From positions 620,001 to 684,000 of the forward strand of contig NZ_VFPV01000002.1 in assembly GCF_006716905.1 (NCBI RefSeq): DNA of 64,000 nt. The letters run 5' to 3'. A model generated the notes under the pieces. That model worked only from the letters and a program-made list of their open reading frames with translations, searched no databases and was not told the origin of the DNA. Position numbers and translations under genes: made by a program. Of this stretch, positions 61,697 through 64,000 are shown piece by piece (position 1 is the first letter of the stretch; each line of letters opens with the position of its first letter). This stretch comes from Acidovorax temperans (GTDB lineage: Bacteria > Pseudomonadota > Gammaproteobacteria > Burkholderiales > Burkholderiaceae_C).

Positions 61697-63667
61697 ATGG
61701 GGGGAGGTGATGCGGCACACAACTTGCTGCGTCAGTGCAGGCCGCCCGTGGCCGTGGCCTTGTCGCTGTACGGGTGCGGCAATGGCTCAGATTCCGATCT
61801 GGCGGTGGACAACAACGCGCAAAGCTGTTCGGTCGTCTCGGGCACCGGCTCTGCGGTGGTGGTGGGTTCCGGCCTGCCGGGCGACCCTGCTGCGCCCGAA
61901 GCCGCTTCGGGCTACCGCCTGGGCTACAAGGCCAAGCAGTCCAGCAACTACATGGTGGTGGCCAACACCCCGCTGGCCACCAAGGCCGGGTGCGATGTGC
62001 TCAAGGCCGGTGGCACGGCGGTGGATGCCGCCGTGGCCGTGCAGGCCGTGCTGGGCCTGGTCGAGCCGCAGTCCAGCACCATCGCTGGCAGCGCCTTCAT
62101 GATGTATTACGACGCCGCCAACAAGAAGGTGGTGGCCTATGACGGCCGCGAAACCGCACCCGCCGCCACCGGCTACTACCTGGCGCGGCAGGACCAAAGC
62201 AATGCCTCGTCTCCCGCCCCCGTGCCCAGCGCGCGGCGCAGCGGCCGCTCCATTGGTGTGCCGGGCGTGATGCGCATGCTGGACATGGCCCACAAGGAAC
62301 ACGGCAAGCTGGCCTGGGCGCCATTGTTTGACGAAGGCATTCGCCTGGCGTCATCGGGCTACAAGATCCCTGGCCGCATGGGCGACGCCATCCGCACCAA
62401 CGCCGCCAACCTGCAGCTTGATGCCAACGCCGTGGCCGCCTACTTCAACGCCGACGGCACACCCAAGACCACAGGCACCGTGACCACCAACCTGCCTTAC
62501 GCCCAGTCGCTGCGCACCCTGGCCACCGGCGGGGCCGATGCCATGTACTCCGGCCCTCTGGCGGAAGCCATCGTGGCCAAGGCCGCCCAATCGGTGGGCG
62601 ACGATGCAGCCAAAACGCCTATCACCCCCAGCCTGATGACGGTCACCGACCTCAAGAACTACCAGGCCAAAAAGCGCGAGCCGGTGTGCACCACTTACCG
62701 CAGCAGCTACTACATCTGCACCATGTCGCCACCGTCTTCGGGCGGCATCGCCATCGCGCAATCGCTGGGCATTCTGGAGAACTTCGACCTGTCTCAATAC
62801 GGCCCCACCAACCCCAGCAACGAGGGCGGCGTGCCCAGTGTGATGGGCGTGCATTTGGTGTCCGAAGCCCAGCGCCTGGCCTATGCCGACCGCGACAAGT
62901 ACGTGGCCGACACCGACTTCATTCCGCTGCCCGGTAACGGCGTGTCGTCGATGATCGACAAGGCCTACCTCAAGCAACGCGCATCGCTCATCAACCCCAA
63001 TGGCAATTCCATGGGCACGGCCACTGCGGGTAATTTGGGCAACGTGCCGTTAGGCGTGGACAAGACCGTGGAGAAGGGCACCACCCACTTCTCTATCGTC
63101 GATGCCTACGGCAACGTGGTGTCGATGACCTCCACCGTCGAATCCAGCATGGGCTCGTACCACATGGTGGGTGGCTTCCTGCTCACCAACCAGCTCACCG
63201 ACTTCTCGGCACAGCCCGTTGACGCCGCAGGCGTGCCCGTGGCCAACCGCGTCGCTCCCGGCAAGCGGCCCCGCAGCACCATGGCCCCGACCCTGGTCTT
63301 CAAGGGCACCGGCCCTGGCGACTTTGTGATGGCCACCGGCTCGCCCGGCGGCGGCACCATCATCCAGTACGTGCTCAAGACCGTGGTGGGTGCGCTGGAC
63401 TGGGGGCTCGATGCACAGCAGGCCACCTCGCTGGTGAACTTTGGCGCCACCAACAGCCCCACCACCAACGTGGACGGTGCCAATACCTCGCTGGATCTGA
63501 CCGCCCTGATCGACGGCCTCAAGGCCAAGGGCCACACGGTGAACAACGGCGCGCAGTCCAGCGGCGTCTCCACCATCATGCGGGTCAACCGCAATGGCCA
63601 GACCAAGCTGGAAGGCGGCGTGGATCCTCGCCGTGAGGGGATTGTGCTGGGCGATGGTGCCCTCTGA
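61697..63667 (+). CDS. ggt: Gamma-glutamyltransferase
   Basis: 656 residues as read from the ATG at 61697. An N-terminal lipoprotein-like signal (VAVALSLYGCGNG, Cys about 32) suggests lipid anchoring. The catalytic Thr follows the small-subunit border in EKGTTHFSIVDAYGN, with the oxyanion region SSMGSYHMVGGF. The precursor cleaves itself into two subunits. A better start may be the ATG at 61710, preceded by GGGGAGG, in another frame (see finding). Hydrolyses glutathione and transfers glutamyl groups. Confidence 0.88.
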   Translation: MGGGDAAHNLLRQCRPPVAVALSLYGCGNGSDSDLAVDNNAQSCSVVSGTGSAVVVGSGLPGDPAAPEAASGYRLGYKAKQSSNYMVVANTPLATKAGCDVLKAGGTAVDAAVAVQAVLGLVEPQSSTIAGSAFMMYYDAANKKVVAYDGRETAPAATGYYLARQDQSNASSPAPVPSARRSGRSIGVPGVMRMLDMAHKEHGKLAWAPLFDEGIRLASSGYKIPGRMGDAIRTNAANLQLDANAVAAYFNADGTPKTTGTVTTNLPYAQSLRTLATGGADAMYSGPLAEAIVAKAAQSVGDDAAKTPITPSLMTVTDLKNYQAKKREPVCTTYRSSYYICTMSPPSSGGIAIAQSLGILENFDLSQYGPTNPSNEGGVPSVMGVHLVSEAQRLAYADRDKYVADTDFIPLPGNGVSSMIDKAYLKQRASLINPNGNSMGTATAGNLGNVPLGVDKTVEKGTTHFSIVDAYGNVVSMTSTVESSMGSYHMVGGFLLTNQLTDFSAQPVDAAGVPVANRVAPGKRPRSTMAPTLVFKGTGPGDFVMATGSPGGGTIIQYVLKTVVGALDWGLDAQQATSLVNFGATNSPTTNVDGANTSLDLTALIDGLKAKGHTVNNGAQSSGVSTIMRVNRNGQTKLEGGVDPRREGIVLGDGAL

Positions 63668-63728
63668 TGGCAGCACAGGGCCATCGTTGGCGCACTGGCG
63701 CTGACTGAAGGCAGCCCTTGTGCTAAAC

Positions 63729-63760
63729 GGCGCACTGCGTGAGTAGTGCGCCTTTTTTTT
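63729..63760 (+). terminator. Rho-independent terminator after ggt
   Basis: GGCGCACT-N8-AGTGCGCC followed by T8. Confidence 0.9.
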
Positions 63761-63889
63761 GGCATATGCCGTGCCTGGCCGGGGCAAACGCTTGCGCAGT
63801 CGTGGGGCTGTCGCCGTAGGCTTGTGGTGCTCACTCAGGTGCTGGCATAGTGCGGCGCGCGCCGGTGTGGTTCGCACACGGCTCTGGCT

Positions 63890-63945
63890 GCATTTGCTAT
63901 TGAAGTTATAGCTGCTTGCGCTTTTTGGGTGGGCGCAAGCGCGCT
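63890..63945. repeat. Dispersed palindromic repeat (copy 8)
   Basis: GCATTTGCTATTGAAGTTATAGCTGCTTGCGCTTTTTGGGTGGGCGCAAGCGC; the left part equals copy 1 with small changes. Confidence 0.7.
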
Positions 63946-64000
63946 TTTTGAGGGTGTCTTGCGCAAGGCTGGCAGCCCTTGCCAAGAAGCACCCGCATCG

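Larger units (their letters stand above)
63668..64000. other. Downstream of ggt, without a recognised gene
   Basis: Only a terminator and a dispersed repeat are seen; open frames on the minus strand are shadows of ggt. A further gene could start beyond the right edge. Confidence 0.5.

Overview
The window looks like the chromosome of a Comamonadaceae betaproteobacterium (Acidovorax-like). This is inferred from the mix of genes (PhaM, sulfite dehydrogenase, Bug-type receptors, CYP116B P450, an LplT-PlsC fusion, AcdS), the GC-rich codon use of the right two thirds and the dispersed intergenic repeats. No rRNA, tRNA or CRISPR array was seen.

1-18.5 kb is a copper (possibly copper/silver) resistance island. 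A leftward operon runs from 8230 off the left edge: small secreted protein, TolC-type lipoprotein, Tat-exported multicopper oxidase, cupredoxin, CusF-like chaperone, Met-rich periplasmic protein, DUF2933 protein, isoprenylcysteine-methyltransferase-like protein, HMA chaperone, second DUF2933 protein and a CPC-type Cu P-type ATPase cut by the window edge. The divergent copR-copS two-component system follows, then a DUF4148 secreted protein, then a rightward DUF2789-cusC-cusB-cusA efflux operon whose CusB carries a C-terminal CusF domain. Sites of the form TNACA-N4-TGTNA lie in the promoter regions and are my proposed CopR boxes.

17.7-22.4 kb is mobile-element scar tissue: an IS3 transposase remnant split by a 117-bp MITE-like element, a hipA-like gene interrupted by a complete 823-bp IS5-family element, an orphan fliE, an unidentified 3' gene fragment, a second DUF4148 gene in a roughly 530-bp direct repeat of the first, and an IS5-family element. 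The two direct repeats bracket cusCBA.

22.4-64 kb is chromosomal and ordinary in gene density: regulators (NhaR-like LysR, a cysteine-free Rrf2 protein, DksA-like), a small copper-delivery pair (DUF2946, PCuAC), PhaM, FIST, a PhnD-rhodanese fusion divergent from a sulfite dehydrogenase-cytochrome ORF, an acdS/acdR pair, EamA, a group of uncharacterised envelope proteins (42.4-45.6 kb), tgt, a universal stress protein, a Bug receptor/IclR/CYP116B group sharing a palindromic operator, phospholipase A, Rep helicase, and several orphan transport components.

Four chromosomal loci show single-nucleotide-type reading-frame problems (the sorA/sorB junction, acdR, a two-TM protein at 45.2 kb and the ggt 5' end). 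Two families of dispersed repeats occur: a 114-bp near-perfect hairpin in two copies and an intergenic palindrome in about eight copies, one of which encodes the signal peptide of a secreted protein.
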